From NCBI GenBank assembly GCA_965206015.1, contig CBDBIW010000002.1:1-64000 (forward strand): 64,000 bases of DNA, given 5' to 3'. Under the pieces are notes generated by a model. It did not search any database. It had not been told where the DNA came from and worked only from the letters and a program-made list of their open reading frames with translations. The stretch comes from JAJCYL01 sp965206015. Lineage in GTDB: Bacteria > Bacteroidota > Bacteroidia > Cytophagales > Cyclobacteriaceae. Positions 52,013-61,093 of this stretch are shown piece by piece. Positions within the stretch are counted from its first letter, which is position 1, and every line of letters starts with the position of its first letter. The position numbers and the translations under genes are program-made.

Positions 52013-54211
52013 GTGGAAATAAAAATTCATGAGTTGGCCGAATTAGCCGCCAAATACATTAACACCACTAGCAGAAATATATTTCTGACTGGAAAAGCAG
52101 GAACTGGAAAAACAACCTTTCTCAAGTACATTGTTGAAAGCACCTATAAAAATGCGACTGTAGCAGCCCCTACAGGAATTGCGGCAATTAATGCTGGAGG
52201 AGTAACCCTCCATTCACTTTTACATTTACCATTTGGTGCTTTTGTACCAGAGAATATTAACTTCTCCCCTCACGACAACATAACACAACTCAATACGCCA
52301 TCTTCGGTAGTATCAAATAGCAAATTCAATGCTACAAAACGGGAGTTACTGAGGGAACTTGAACTACTGATCATAGATGAAGTGAGTATGCTCAGGTCGG
52401 ATCTCCTTGACTGCATTGATGTCACCCTTCGGCATGTAAGAAGGAAAAAATATACACCCTTTGGAGGGGTTCAAATCCTATTCATTGGGGACCTCAATCA
52501 GCTTCCTCCAGTCGTTAAAGATCATGAGTGGAAATTTCTTCAAAAGCATTATTCGAGTTCATACTTTTTTGATGCGCAAGTACTGAAAAAGGAGCCCCCG
52601 TTATACATTGAACTTGACAAAATCTATCGTCAAAGTGATGCAGGATTTATCGGAATTTTGAATCGCCTACGAGTCAACATACAAACGCCCCGGGACATTG
52701 CGCTTCTTAATTCTTATTACCAAAAAGATTTGTCGAAAGCGATTAAGAGTGGCTATGTATTTATTACTACCCACAACTACAAAGCAGACAAAATCAATGA
52801 GCAGGAACTTCATAAAATCGATAAGCCCGCCAATCACTTCAAAGCTAAAATAGACGGTGAGTTTCCCGATAATCTCTTTCCGATTTCAGACGATCTGCAA
52901 TTTAAAGCAGGTGCTCAGGTGATGTTGATAAAGAATGATTCAGAAGCTGATAAGCGTTATTTCAATGGGAAAATTGGTAAGATCACTTCAATGTCGACCA
53001 CTTCAATCGGTGTGACATGTAACGAAGGATTTGAAATAGAAGTTGAGCCACATCACTGGGAAAACAAAAGATACACCCTCAACAAAGACAGCAATCAAAT
53101 TGAAGAAAAAGTTATTGGCACATTTGAGCAATTTCCCCTTCGTCTGGCATGGGCAATAACTGTTCACAAAAGCCAGGGCCTAACGTTTGAAAAAGCCATA
53201 CTTGATTTGTCTGGTGCTTTCGCTCCAGGTCAGGTCTATGTTGCCCTGTCCCGACTCACTTCGCTTGAAGGATTAAAGCTGTCAACTGCTCTTCCGCAAA
53301 CAGGTTTGGAAATTGACAATGCAGTTACTTCATTTAGGTCCAATAAATCCGGCACAATTGAACTCCAACAAGGCTTGACAACGGACCGGAAAACCTTTCT
53401 ACAGGAATTGATTGCCCGGGCGTTCAATTTTGCTCCTCTACTGACTGATCTGAATTATCATCTTCAAAGCTTTAATAAAGAAGAGACTCGCTCTGCAAAA
53501 CAGCAATACCTGGATTGGACAAAAGAACTGATAAATGAAACATTTCCATTAAAAAAAACAGGGGATAAATTTATTCGTCAAGCGAATCACATTATCGATA
53601 CTGAAACTGACTATTTACCACGACTTCTAGAAAGAGTGAGGAAGGCAAGGGGGTATTTCTCACCTTTATTTTCAGGCCTTTCTGAAAAAATATCCGAACA
53701 TGAAAAGGTGGTAAGAGCCAGAAAAAAAGTGAAAGGGTATCTGACCGAACTAAAAAATGTTCATCAACTGTTTTACAAACAGAACCTCTTGTTAACGAAA
53801 ATTCATTTACTTCTTGAAAATGCTCTGCAAAACAGGGTGTTAACGAAAACAGAATTGAGCAATTCAGTTCCAAAGAAATCAAAACCTGAAAAAGCCCATA
53901 AGATCCCCACCAGAGAAATCTCGTTCGAGATGTTTAAAAAACCAATGACCGTAGAAGAAATTGCTAAAGAAAGAAATTTGGTCCCAGAAACCATTGAGAG
54001 CCACTTAAGTCACTACGTAGGAACAGGCGAGATACCGGTTACCGATTTCGTCAAATCAGCTAAACTTGAGAAAATTCTAAAAGTTGCTGCAGCAGCAGAT
54101 TACGAAACCGGACGGATTAAAAACACTTTAGGAAATGATTACTCCTATGCGGAGATAAGGTTTGCCATGGCTCATTACAATTACAAACAATCCGAACCAG
54201 CTCAGGTTTGA
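52013..54211 (+). CDS. Pif1/RecD-like helicase with C-terminal helix-turn-helix
   Basis: 732 residues. Walker A L-T-G-K-A-G-T-G-K-T-T-F-L at about 25-37, motif Ib A-A-P-T-G-I-A-A-I-N-A-G, Walker B L-L-I-I-D-E-V-S-M-L at about 118-127, G-D-L-N-Q-L-P-P-V, and the late A-I-T-V-H-K-S-Q-G-L-T-F-E with V-A-L-S-R, all Pif1-type. The C-terminal third is basic and helical, ending in a helix-turn-helix (T-V-E-E-I-A-K-E-R-N-L-V-P-E-T-I-E-S-H-L) like that of RecQ-type enzymes. It likely unwinds G-quadruplexes or R-loops. GTG start; the stop overlaps the next gene by 10 bases tail to tail. Confidence 0.9.
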   Translation: MEIKIHELAELAAKYINTTSRNIFLTGKAGTGKTTFLKYIVESTYKNATVAAPTGIAAINAGGVTLHSLLHLPFGAFVPENINFSPHDNITQLNTPSSVVSNSKFNATKRELLRELELLIIDEVSMLRSDLLDCIDVTLRHVRRKKYTPFGGVQILFIGDLNQLPPVVKDHEWKFLQKHYSSSYFFDAQVLKKEPPLYIELDKIYRQSDAGFIGILNRLRVNIQTPRDIALLNSYYQKDLSKAIKSGYVFITTHNYKADKINEQELHKIDKPANHFKAKIDGEFPDNLFPISDDLQFKAGAQVMLIKNDSEADKRYFNGKIGKITSMSTTSIGVTCNEGFEIEVEPHHWENKRYTLNKDSNQIEEKVIGTFEQFPLRLAWAITVHKSQGLTFEKAILDLSGAFAPGQVYVALSRLTSLEGLKLSTALPQTGLEIDNAVTSFRSNKSGTIELQQGLTTDRKTFLQELIARAFNFAPLLTDLNYHLQSFNKEETRSAKQQYLDWTKELINETFPLKKTGDKFIRQANHIIDTETDYLPRLLERVRKARGYFSPLFSGLSEKISEHEKVVRARKKVKGYLTELKNVHQLFYKQNLLLTKIHLLLENALQNRVLTKTELSNSVPKKSKPEKAHKIPTREISFEMFKKPMTVEEIAKERNLVPETIESHLSHYVGTGEIPVTDFVKSAKLEKILKVAAAADYETGRIKNTLGNDYSYAEIRFAMAHYNYKQSEPAQV

Positions 54212-54633
54212 AGAAACATCGTCTGGAGCTGGTTCCACAATTTCCTTTTCAACGCTTCGTCAGTATCAAGTTGCTGTATATCATCTGCGGCAAGCAATCT
54301 TATTCCCTGCTTTTCATGAATAACATATTTTTCTTCTGTAGGAAAATCCCCAAAGACAAGGTAGTTCTTATGGCCGGATTGAATGTCTAATTGATCAATG
54401 TAATCTGGTTTTGAAATCCTAATGGCCAATAATAACTTTTGAAGCATCCCATTCTCCCGATGCTTCAAATCATTCAAAACTACACAGGTTTCAGAAAGGA
54501 TTGTTTTTGGTTTCTTAATCTCCTGGTATGCCAACTTTGGCTCTTCAACAATATTAATTTCTTGATTTTTATCAACGCCATCAATTACATAAATCCCTTC
54601 CGTTATAAAATATTTTAGAAATGTTGTTTCCAC
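54202..54633 (-). CDS. Conserved small protein with a HolD (Pol III psi)-like pattern
   Basis: 143 residues, convergent with the helicase gene. After an N-terminal strand region, residues 40-75 form a helix (L-Q-K-L-L-L-A-I-R-I-S), then a Rossmann-like core with Y-L-V-F-G-D-F-P and G-I-R-L-L-A-A-D-D-I, and a final helix L-D-T-D-E-A-L-K-R-K-L-W-N-Q-L. The order and the ending resemble the psi subunit of DNA polymerase III (E. coli HolD ends with R-A-A-L-W-Q-Q-I). Bacteroidota are not known to me to have an annotated psi. The match is a by-eye analogy only. Confidence 0.6.
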   Translation of the reverse strand: METTFLKYFITEGIYVIDGVDKNQEINIVEEPKLAYQEIKKPKTILSETCVVLNDLKHRENGMLQKLLLAIRISKPDYIDQLDIQSGHKNYLVFGDFPTEEKYVIHEKQGIRLLAADDIQQLDTDEALKRKLWNQLQTMFLQT

Positions 54634-54705
54634 TTATCAGATTTGAGCAAGCAAAATATTAAAGCCTGCGTTCTTTTTTTACCTTTTAGGTTCAATCTCC
54701 ATCTT

Positions 54706-55262
54706 ATGATAAGAATATTAATTACCCTAACAATTGTCCTTTTAAATCTGGCCGGAAGTTTGGCGCAAAGTGATGCAGAAATGATCCGAAAGGTGTATGA
54801 TGAAATACTCCAGAACGGACAGGCTTACGAACAGCTTGGAGTGCTAACTAAAACATTGGTCCTCGATTAACCGGACCACCCCAGGCAGTCGCAGCGGTTG
54901 ACTGGACAAAGGAGGTAATGGAAGATCTCGGATTTGATAATGTCTTTTTGCAGGAAATGATGATGCCTCATTGGACCCGGGTGAGAAGGAAATAGCAAGG
55001 GTTGTCAATTCTAAAAAATTCGGAACCGTTGATTTGTATGTGACTGCCTTGGAAAATTCAATTGGGGCTGGTCCAAAAGGAGTATAAACCGAGGTGGTGG
55101 AAGTAAAAGACTTTCCCGACTTGCTGAAATTGGGAGAGGAGGGTGTTAAAGATAAAATTGTCTTCTTCAGTCGAAGAATGGATTCCAAGTCCGTCAACAC
55201 TTTTGCAGTCTATGGTATGGCCGGTTATCAGTGCCGGTCAGGCCCCTCTGAAGCTGCAAAAT
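54706..55262 (+). pseudogene. M28-type peptidase, N-terminal fragment with frameshifts
   Basis: ATG 54706 starts a signal peptide (I-L-I-T-L-T-I-V-L-L-N-L-A-G-S-L-A-Q), then A-E-M-I-R-K-V-Y-D-E-I-L and E-Q-L-G-V-L-T-K-T. After a shift: T-G-P-P-Q-A-V-A-A-V-D-W-T-K and D-N-V-F-L-Q-E. Later V-E-V-K-D-F-P-D-L-L and R-R-M-D-S-K-S-V-N-T-F-A-V-Y-G. This is the start of carboxypeptidase Q-like M28 proteins; the zinc-binding half is absent. IS200 DNA follows at about 55263. Confidence 0.75.
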
Positions 55263-55646
55263 GTAATCGTCAGGTATTGTCCCCAATCGTGGTCAGAAAT
55301 TGATTGCAATATATTGTATGCCAGACCATGTCCATACTTTGGTTGGTTTCAAACCGGCAGGTTCCATTGCTGATTTAGTTCAGGATATAAAAGCTGGCTC
55401 CTCTAAGTTTATCAATGAACAAAAATGGGTTAGGGGTAAATTTCAATAGCAAGAAGGTTATGGTGCTTTCTCTTATTCACACTCACAATTAAATACAGTC
55501 ATCCACTATACCAACAATCAAAAGGAACATCATAAGAAGCGAAGTTTCCAGAAAGACTATGTTGAGTTCCTTCAGAAATTTAATATGGACTATGGTGTAA
55601 AATACCTCTTTGATCAGGTAGAATAGACAGGTTGCACCTACGGTGC
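55263..55646 (+). mobile_element. IS200/IS605-type TnpA remnant with right-end hairpin
   Basis: Reads C-M-P-D-H-V-H-T-L-V-G-F (HUH histidines), A-D-L-V-Q-D-I-K-A-G-S-S-K-F-I-N and, after an in-frame TAG at 55447-55449 where tryptophan is usual, G-Y-G-A-F-S-Y-S-H-S and V-I-H-Y-T-N-N-Q-K-E-H-H (catalytic tyrosine), ending at TAG 55624-55626. Eight bases later GCACC-TAC-GGTGC (55634-55646) is the kind of hairpin TnpA recognises at element ends. The N-terminal part and left end are missing. Confidence 0.8.
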
Positions 55647-55711
55647 TGACCAGATTTTACAACCCTAATATAGGCAGTACATCCCTTAAGGGGGTTTCTG
55701 AGTGCCCATAA

Positions 55712-57442
55712 TTAACCCAACCACCCTTGAACCTCTTCCCTGGTTGGGTTCCTGACATCGTTTAACTTCATTTTTTTTCGCATTCCACATACGTCGTTAA
55801 ACAATTTGACATCCTTCTGTCCCTTTAGCACATTGATAGTTGTGATTCCTAACTTTTGAAGAATCGGCACTAACTCAACTCTTACCCCTTGTTCTTCAAA
55901 ATCAGCAGTTGAAGCCTCTGCAACTTGGGGCTCTGGTTTCATTTGGGGAAAGAAGATCACATCCTGAATAGATGTCGAATTGGTCATGATCATACTGAGC
56001 CTATCGATTCCAATACCCAATCCTGCAGTCGGAGGCATACCATATTCAAGTGCTCGTAAATAATCTTCATCAACCACCATGGCCTCATCGTCACCTCTCT
56101 TACCCAATTTTACCTGGTCCTCAAATCGTTTGCGCTGATCTATGGGATCATTCAATTCTGAAAAAGCATTTGCAATTTCTTTCCCATTGCAAATGGCCTC
56201 AAATCTCTCAACCAGCCCATCCTTTGATCGATGTTTTTTAGCCAAGGGTGACATTTCAACAGGGTAATCGGTGATGTAGGTTGGTTGGATCAAATTACGC
56301 TCAACATTTTCTCCAAAGATTTCATCAATGATCTTCCCTTTACCCATTGAGTCGTCGAGAGGGACTTTAAGTTTTTTGGCAGTTTCTCTTAATTGTTCCT
56401 CATCCATTTCAGAGATGTCAATGCTCGTATACTCCTCTATAGCCTCAAACATTGTGTATCGCTTCCAGGGCCTTTGGAAATCGATTATGTTTTCCCCACA
56501 TGGAACCTTAGTGGTTCCATGTAAATCAAGAGCTATTTTTTCCACCATCTCTTCCACAAGGTCCATCATCCACTGATAGTCCTTATAGGCCACATAAAGT
56601 TCGACTTGAGTAAACTCAGGATTATGAAATCTTGACATCCCTTCATTTCTGAAGTCCTTTGAGAATTCATAAACCCCGTCAAAGCCACCAACAATTAATC
56701 TTTTTAAATAAAGTTCATTTGCAATCCTGAGATACAATGTCATATCTAAGGTATTGTGACGGGTCTTGAACGGCTTGGCGGCTGCACCTCCATAGAGTGG
56801 CTGGAGAATAGGTGTTTCAACCTCCAAATAACTTTTGTCATTTAGAAAATCCCTCATTGAATTAACGAGCTTAGTCCTCTTGACAAATGTTTCGCGCACT
56901 CCTGGATTGACAACCAAGTCAACATAGCGTTGTCGATAACGCAATTCGGGATCTTCAAATGCATCCCAAACCTTCTTTTCACCAGCCTCATCTTCAGCAG
57001 ACTTTACTATTGGCAGAGGTCTGAGAGATTTTGTTAACAGCTTTAATTCAGTAACATGTATAGATATTTCACCTGTCTGAGTTGTAAACACATACCCATG
57101 GATTCCAATAATATCTCCTATATCCAGTAATTTCTTAAAGACAGTATTGTAGAGTGTCTTGTCTTCATCTGGGCACAAATCATCCCTCCGAAGGTAGATT
57201 TGTATTCTCCCCGAAGAATCCTGAATCTCGGCAAAAGATGCAGATCCCATAATTCTTCTGCTCATCATTCGACCAGCAATGGTTACATTCTTATAATCCG
57301 TTTTACGTTTTTCATAATTTTCATGAATATCAGCACTGGCAACATTCACCACAAAAGATTCTGAAGGATAAGGATTGATCCCGAGATTGGTCAATTCATT
57401 CAGCTCTTCACGTCTCCTGATTTCCTGATCACTTAATGCCAT
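55712..57442 (-). CDS. lysS: Lysine--tRNA ligase (class II)
   Basis: 576 residues. Anticodon-binding OB-fold (I-A-G-R-M-M-S-R-R-I-M at about 55-65), class II motif 2 F-R-N-E-G-M-S-R-F-H-N-P-E-F at about 265-278 and motif 3 G-L-G-I-G-I-D-R-L near 477-485. A further tail of about 80 residues after motif 3, including V-E-L-V-P-I-L-Q-K-L-G-I and V-R-N-P-T-R-E-E-V, is usual in Bacteroidota LysS. Monocistronic. Confidence 0.95.
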   Translation of the reverse strand: MALSDQEIRRREELNELTNLGINPYPSESFVVNVASADIHENYEKRKTDYKNVTIAGRMMSRRIMGSASFAEIQDSSGRIQIYLRRDDLCPDEDKTLYNTVFKKLLDIGDIIGIHGYVFTTQTGEISIHVTELKLLTKSLRPLPIVKSAEDEAGEKKVWDAFEDPELRYRQRYVDLVVNPGVRETFVKRTKLVNSMRDFLNDKSYLEVETPILQPLYGGAAAKPFKTRHNTLDMTLYLRIANELYLKRLIVGGFDGVYEFSKDFRNEGMSRFHNPEFTQVELYVAYKDYQWMMDLVEEMVEKIALDLHGTTKVPCGENIIDFQRPWKRYTMFEAIEEYTSIDISEMDEEQLRETAKKLKVPLDDSMGKGKIIDEIFGENVERNLIQPTYITDYPVEMSPLAKKHRSKDGLVERFEAICNGKEIANAFSELNDPIDQRKRFEDQVKLGKRGDDEAMVVDEDYLRALEYGMPPTAGLGIGIDRLSMIMTNSTSIQDVIFFPQMKPEPQVAEASTADFEEQGVRVELVPILQKLGITTINVLKGQKDVKLFNDVCGMRKKMKLNDVRNPTREEVQGWLG

Positions 57443-57472
57443 AACAGTCAGCAGTTACAATTTTTCAAATTG

Positions 57473-57480
57473 CAAAGCTA
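57473..57480 (-). promoter_or_regulatory. lysS: TAnnTTTG promoter box of lysS
   Basis: TAGCTTTG on the - strand, 30 bases before the lysS start. No clear -33 TTTG. Confidence 0.5.
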
Positions 57481-57826
57481 ATAATTACTGTCATAGTTAA
57501 TTGCCTATTCATCCAACAACCGGTTACTTTAATACTGTCTCAATATTTGTCAATAATTCGGCAACAAAGTACTTTTAAGATTCACCCTAACCGGCGTTTT
57601 TACAAGTTGCGGAAAGTTGATTGAAATTTTGATCGCTGAAGAGATTTAAGTATTTTTCAAATTTTGAAAAATATCCAAACGATTCTCTGTTCAGTTCTCT
57701 CTGTTCAGTTTGTTCAGTTCTATTTTTCACATAGACACTTATTATGTATAGGCTCAATACGAAAAAGATTTGCAGAAAGCCTACACCGAAGGTGCAAAAA
57801 GTGACATTGACAAAGTCATAGAAAAG
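57481..57826. other. Region between lysS and the IS3 remnant
   Basis: No intact gene. Three close copies of TGTTCAGTT start at 57688, 57702 and 57711. From 57752 a 25-codon frame (Q-Y-E-K-D-L-Q-K-A-Y-T-E-G) looks like the last piece of a + strand gene whose end was replaced by the IS3 element, whose first bases supply the stop TGA. Confidence 0.45.
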
Positions 57827-58471
57827 TGATAGTACCCCAATAGTCAGGACAGGTTTAGCCTTTTTTTACGATCAACAAGAGTAATTGATCTATCCATTAA
57901 GCCGCTTCTTTTTTGAGCTGAAAGTATAGCTGTCCGGGTATTTGACCGTCAGTTCCTCTATACCTTCTTTCCATGTTGTAATGGTTAAAATATTCGGCTA
58001 ATGAAAGGTACAAATCTGTACCATCCCCGGGAGGATACAGGTAAAGCTTCTCATACTTGACACTTCTCCAGAATCATTCGATAAAGGCATTGTCAATAGC
58101 TCTTCCCTTGCCGTCCATACTAAGGTTTATACCTTGACTTGCCACATAGTTGGCGAAGATCCCAGCGGTTTGAGTTGACCGATAGCCTTCAGTAGTTGAT
58201 CCTTTTCTTCATCAGCTTGGGATGATTGCTTACTCTTGCCTTTTTTCGCAAAAAGCGTATCGGCATTGGCCAAAAAATCCCTTTTCCACAGGCTGATTTG
58301 CGGTGGAGCTACTGCGTATTTCTGTGCTGGTTCAGCAACACTTGACCGCTCCTTGAGAGCCTCCGGTACTACTTTGGTCCTGAATTTCGTGGTGTACTTT
58401 CTTCCTGTCATTTTAGTAAATTCAGTTTTCAATTTTGAACTAAATTCACTGTCCTGTTTTCTGGAGTATCA
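57827..58471 (-). mobile_element. IS3-family element, internally deleted, both ends kept
   Basis: Ends TGATAGTACCCCAATAGTC... at 57827 and (reverse) TGATACTCCAGAAAACAGGACAG at 58471 share TGATA and CAGGACAG. On the - strand orfA starts at 58432 region (M-T-G-R-K-Y-T-T-K-F-R, then K-Y-A-V-A-P-P-Q-I-S-L-W-K) and runs to K-A-I-G-Q-L. It then joins the end of orfB in another frame: G-I-F-A-N-Y-V-A-S-Q-G-I, S-M-D-G-K-G-R-A-I-D-N-A-F-I-E, a stop, F-W-R-S-V-K-Y-E-K. The middle of orfB with most of the DDE domain is deleted. Confidence 0.8.
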
Positions 58472-58502
58472 TCAACCAATTAAGGCCCATATTAACCGGA
58501 CG

Positions 58503-58543
58503 AGAATCTCGGAGAGTTTTCTGATCTATCCGAGATTCTTTTT
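58503..58543 (+). terminator. Strong intrinsic terminator facing eno
   Basis: AGAATCTCGGA (58503-58513) pairs perfectly with TCCGAGATTCT (58529-58539), followed by TTTTT on the + strand. For the eno transcript (- strand) the stem has no T-run after it. It therefore belonged to the + strand gene that ended before the IS3 insertion. Confidence 0.75.
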
Positions 58544-59826
58544 CAAAAGTTCTTGCCCGGATAATATGCCATGTTCTCCAGTTCCTCTTCAATGCGAAGT
58601 AGTTGATTATATTTGGCCATCCTGTCAGAACGAGAAGCAGAACCTGTTTTAATTTGACCCGCATTTGTGGCAACAGCAATGTCTGCAATGGTATTATCTT
58701 CAGTTTCACCTGATCTATGTGAAACAACTGCCGTCCATCCAGCCTTATGGGCCATTTCAATAGCAGCTAAAGTTTCCGACAATGTTCCGATTTGATTCAC
58801 TTTAATTAAGATGGAGTTACCGCACTTTTCTTCAATTCCTCTCTTCAGAAACTTAACATTGGTAACCAAAAGATCATCTCCCACTAATTGGCATTTATCA
58901 CCAATCTTTTCTGTCAATAATTTCCATCCCTCCCAATCATTCTCATCACAACCATCTTCGATGCTGTCAATTGGGTATTGTTCGGTGAGTGAAGTCAGGT
59001 ACTCCACTTGCTCTTCAATAGAGCGCACACTTCCTCTATCGTCCTCAAATTTCTTGTAGTTATACTTTCCATCTTCAAAAAACTCCGATGATGCACAATC
59101 CATTGCAATGGTAATGTCACTACCTGCTGTGTAGCCAGCATTTTTTATGGCCTGTAATATGCTATCCAGTGCTTCCTCGGTCCCTCCTGAAAAATTTGGG
59201 GCCAATCCACCTTCATCCCCTACGGCTATACTCAATCCTTTTTCTTTCAAAATATTTTTTAGATGATGAAATACCTCTGTACCCATTCTCAACGCTTCAG
59301 AAAAAGTTGGTGCACCAACAGGCCTTATCATAAACTCTTGAAATGCAATCGGCGCATCTGAATGAGAACCACCATTAATAATGTTCATCATAGGAACAGG
59401 CAATGTATGGGCATTGGCTCCACCGATGTACCGGTAAAGAGACTGTCCAGCTTCTTGTGTTGCAGCTTTGGCCACAGCAAGTGACACACCAAGAATGGCA
59501 TTGGCCCCAAGCTTACCTTTGTTAGGCGTACCGTCAAGATCGATCATCAGTTGATCGATATAATTTTGATCAAAAACGTAGCAGCCCACCAATTCAGGAG
59601 CAATGATCTCATTTACATTCTGTACTGCCTTCAACACCCCTTTACCCATGTGTTGCGATTTGTCACCGTCTCTGAGTTCTACCGCCTCATGCTCCCCTGT
59701 AGATGCTCCGGATGGTACCGCAGCTCTTCCTAAGAAACCGTTTTCAGTTTCTACATCAACCTCAACTGTGGGATTGCCCCGAGAATCATAAATCTGGCGG
59801 GCATGTATACTCTCAATATAACTCAT
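58543..59826 (-). CDS. eno: Enolase
   Basis: 427 residues. N-terminal I-E-S-I-H-A-R-Q-I-Y-D-S-R-G-N-P-T-V, G-A-S-T-G-E-H-E-A near 39-47, metal ligands in A-M-D-C-A-S-S-E-F and S-I-E-D-G-C-D-E-N-D-W, and L-I-K-V-N-Q-I-G-T-L-S-E-T followed by V-S-H-R-S-G-E-T-E-D. It converts 2-phosphoglycerate to PEP. It starts 10 bases after carA and is probably co-transcribed with it. Confidence 0.96.
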   Translation of the reverse strand: MSYIESIHARQIYDSRGNPTVEVDVETENGFLGRAAVPSGASTGEHEAVELRDGDKSQHMGKGVLKAVQNVNEIIAPELVGCYVFDQNYIDQLMIDLDGTPNKGKLGANAILGVSLAVAKAATQEAGQSLYRYIGGANAHTLPVPMMNIINGGSHSDAPIAFQEFMIRPVGAPTFSEALRMGTEVFHHLKNILKEKGLSIAVGDEGGLAPNFSGGTEEALDSILQAIKNAGYTAGSDITIAMDCASSEFFEDGKYNYKKFEDDRGSVRSIEEQVEYLTSLTEQYPIDSIEDGCDENDWEGWKLLTEKIGDKCQLVGDDLLVTNVKFLKRGIEEKCGNSILIKVNQIGTLSETLAAIEMAHKAGWTAVVSHRSGETEDNTIADIAVATNAGQIKTGSASRSDRMAKYNQLLRIEEELENMAYYPGKNF

Positions 59827-59836
59827 TTCGTACTTT

Positions 59837-60928
59837 TTAATTTTGGTGTATTAGATTGATAAATTGATCAAATAAATAGCGTGAATCATGTGGGCCAGGC
59901 GAAGATTCTGGATGATATTGAACGGAAAATGCTTTTTTGTTCAACACCTTCAACCCGGCCACCACACCACCATTGAGGTTAATGTGAGTTAATTCAACGT
60001 TCTTATTGCTTTCCAAAGATTCCTTCTCAACTGCAAAGCCATGATTTTGGGAGGTAATTTCACAAAGTCCGGTGACAAGATTTTTTACAGGATGGTTCAA
60101 TCCCCTATGGCCATGGTGCAACTTGTATGTTGAAACGCCACATGCAAGGGCCAGAATTTGATGACCTAAACAGATACCAAAAATTGGTTTATCAGAAGCC
60201 AGAATTTTCTTCACAGTTTCTACTGCGTACGACATAGCAACTGGGTCACCAGGCCCATTCGAGATAAAGTAGCCGGCCGGGCTCCAATTTTCCATTTCTT
60301 CAAAGGAAGTTTCTGCTGGAAATACCTGGCAAACAACATTTCTCTCATCAAAATTTTTTAGAATTGATTTCTTAATTCCAACATCCAAAACCGCAATTTT
60401 AATCTCTGCGTTTTCATTCCCAAAAATGTAGGACTCCCTGGTGCAAATTTTAGATGAGAGTTCAAGACTATCCATTGAGGGTACTTCCGCTAATTGCTTT
60501 TTGAGTACTTCCAATTCGTCGGTTTCAGGGCTAATTATTGCATTCATAGCTCCCTTATATCTAATGTGCCTTACAAGGCTTCTTGTGTCAATATCGGAGA
60601 TTCCAACCGTATTATTTTTCTTAAGGTATTCGTCCAGACTTTCATCAGCAGTAGTACGGCTATACATTTCCGAGAAGCTGTTAACAACTAATCCGCTTAT
60701 TTTAGGAAAATCAGACTCTTGCTCTTGATCAATCGCCCCATAATTGCCTATGTGGGATGTTGTATTCACTACTATTTGTCCGAAATATGAAGGATCAGTA
60801 TAGATTTCCTGATAGCCTGTCATCCCGGTATTAAAACAAATCTCGCCGCCCGAAGTGCCATTCTTTCCAATTGATAAACCTTTGAAATGAGTTCCGTCCT
60901 CCAAGAGAAGGGTTGCGCTTTTTTTCAT
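59837..60928 (-). CDS. carA: Carbamoyl-phosphate synthase small (glutaminase) subunit
   Basis: 363 residues. N-terminal L-L-L-E-D-G-T-H-F-K-G, then N-T-G-M-T-G-Y-Q-E-I-Y-T-D-P-S-Y. The class I amidotransferase domain follows with the nucleophile in F-G-I-C-L-G-H-Q and the catalytic pair in Q-Y-H-P-E-S-S-P-G-P-H-D. It supplies ammonia from glutamine for carbamoyl phosphate, used in pyrimidine and arginine synthesis. The large subunit carB is not in the window. Confidence 0.95.
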   Translation of the reverse strand: MKKSATLLLEDGTHFKGLSIGKNGTSGGEICFNTGMTGYQEIYTDPSYFGQIVVNTTSHIGNYGAIDQEQESDFPKISGLVVNSFSEMYSRTTADESLDEYLKKNNTVGISDIDTRSLVRHIRYKGAMNAIISPETDELEVLKKQLAEVPSMDSLELSSKICTRESYIFGNENAEIKIAVLDVGIKKSILKNFDERNVVCQVFPAETSFEEMENWSPAGYFISNGPGDPVAMSYAVETVKKILASDKPIFGICLGHQILALACGVSTYKLHHGHRGLNHPVKNLVTGLCEITSQNHGFAVEKESLESNKNVELTHINLNGGVVAGLKVLNKKAFSVQYHPESSPGPHDSRYLFDQFINLIHQN

Positions 60929-60966
60929 TCAAGATTATGAGTCAAGTGAGGAATAGTTTCGGATCG

Positions 60967-60974
60967 CAAAGATA
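60967..60974 (-). promoter_or_regulatory. TAnnTTTG promoter box of carA-eno
   Basis: TATCTTTG on the - strand, 38 bases before the carA start and followed by GCG as in many promoters of this phylum. Confidence 0.55.
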
Positions 60975-61093
60975 GAAAGAGTAGGAAAAGGTTAATAGGT
61001 TTTGAAGGTTTAAATGTTTTAAAGTTGAAAGGTTTTAAAGTTTTAGAAATAAGAGATTAAGGGTTAATTTCGAAGTACCATTCGATATTCATA

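Noticed and set aside
57688..57721. Three TGTTCAGTT copies as a CRISPR-like array
   Set aside because: Spacing is 14 and 9 bases, units are too short, and there are no spacers or cas genes.
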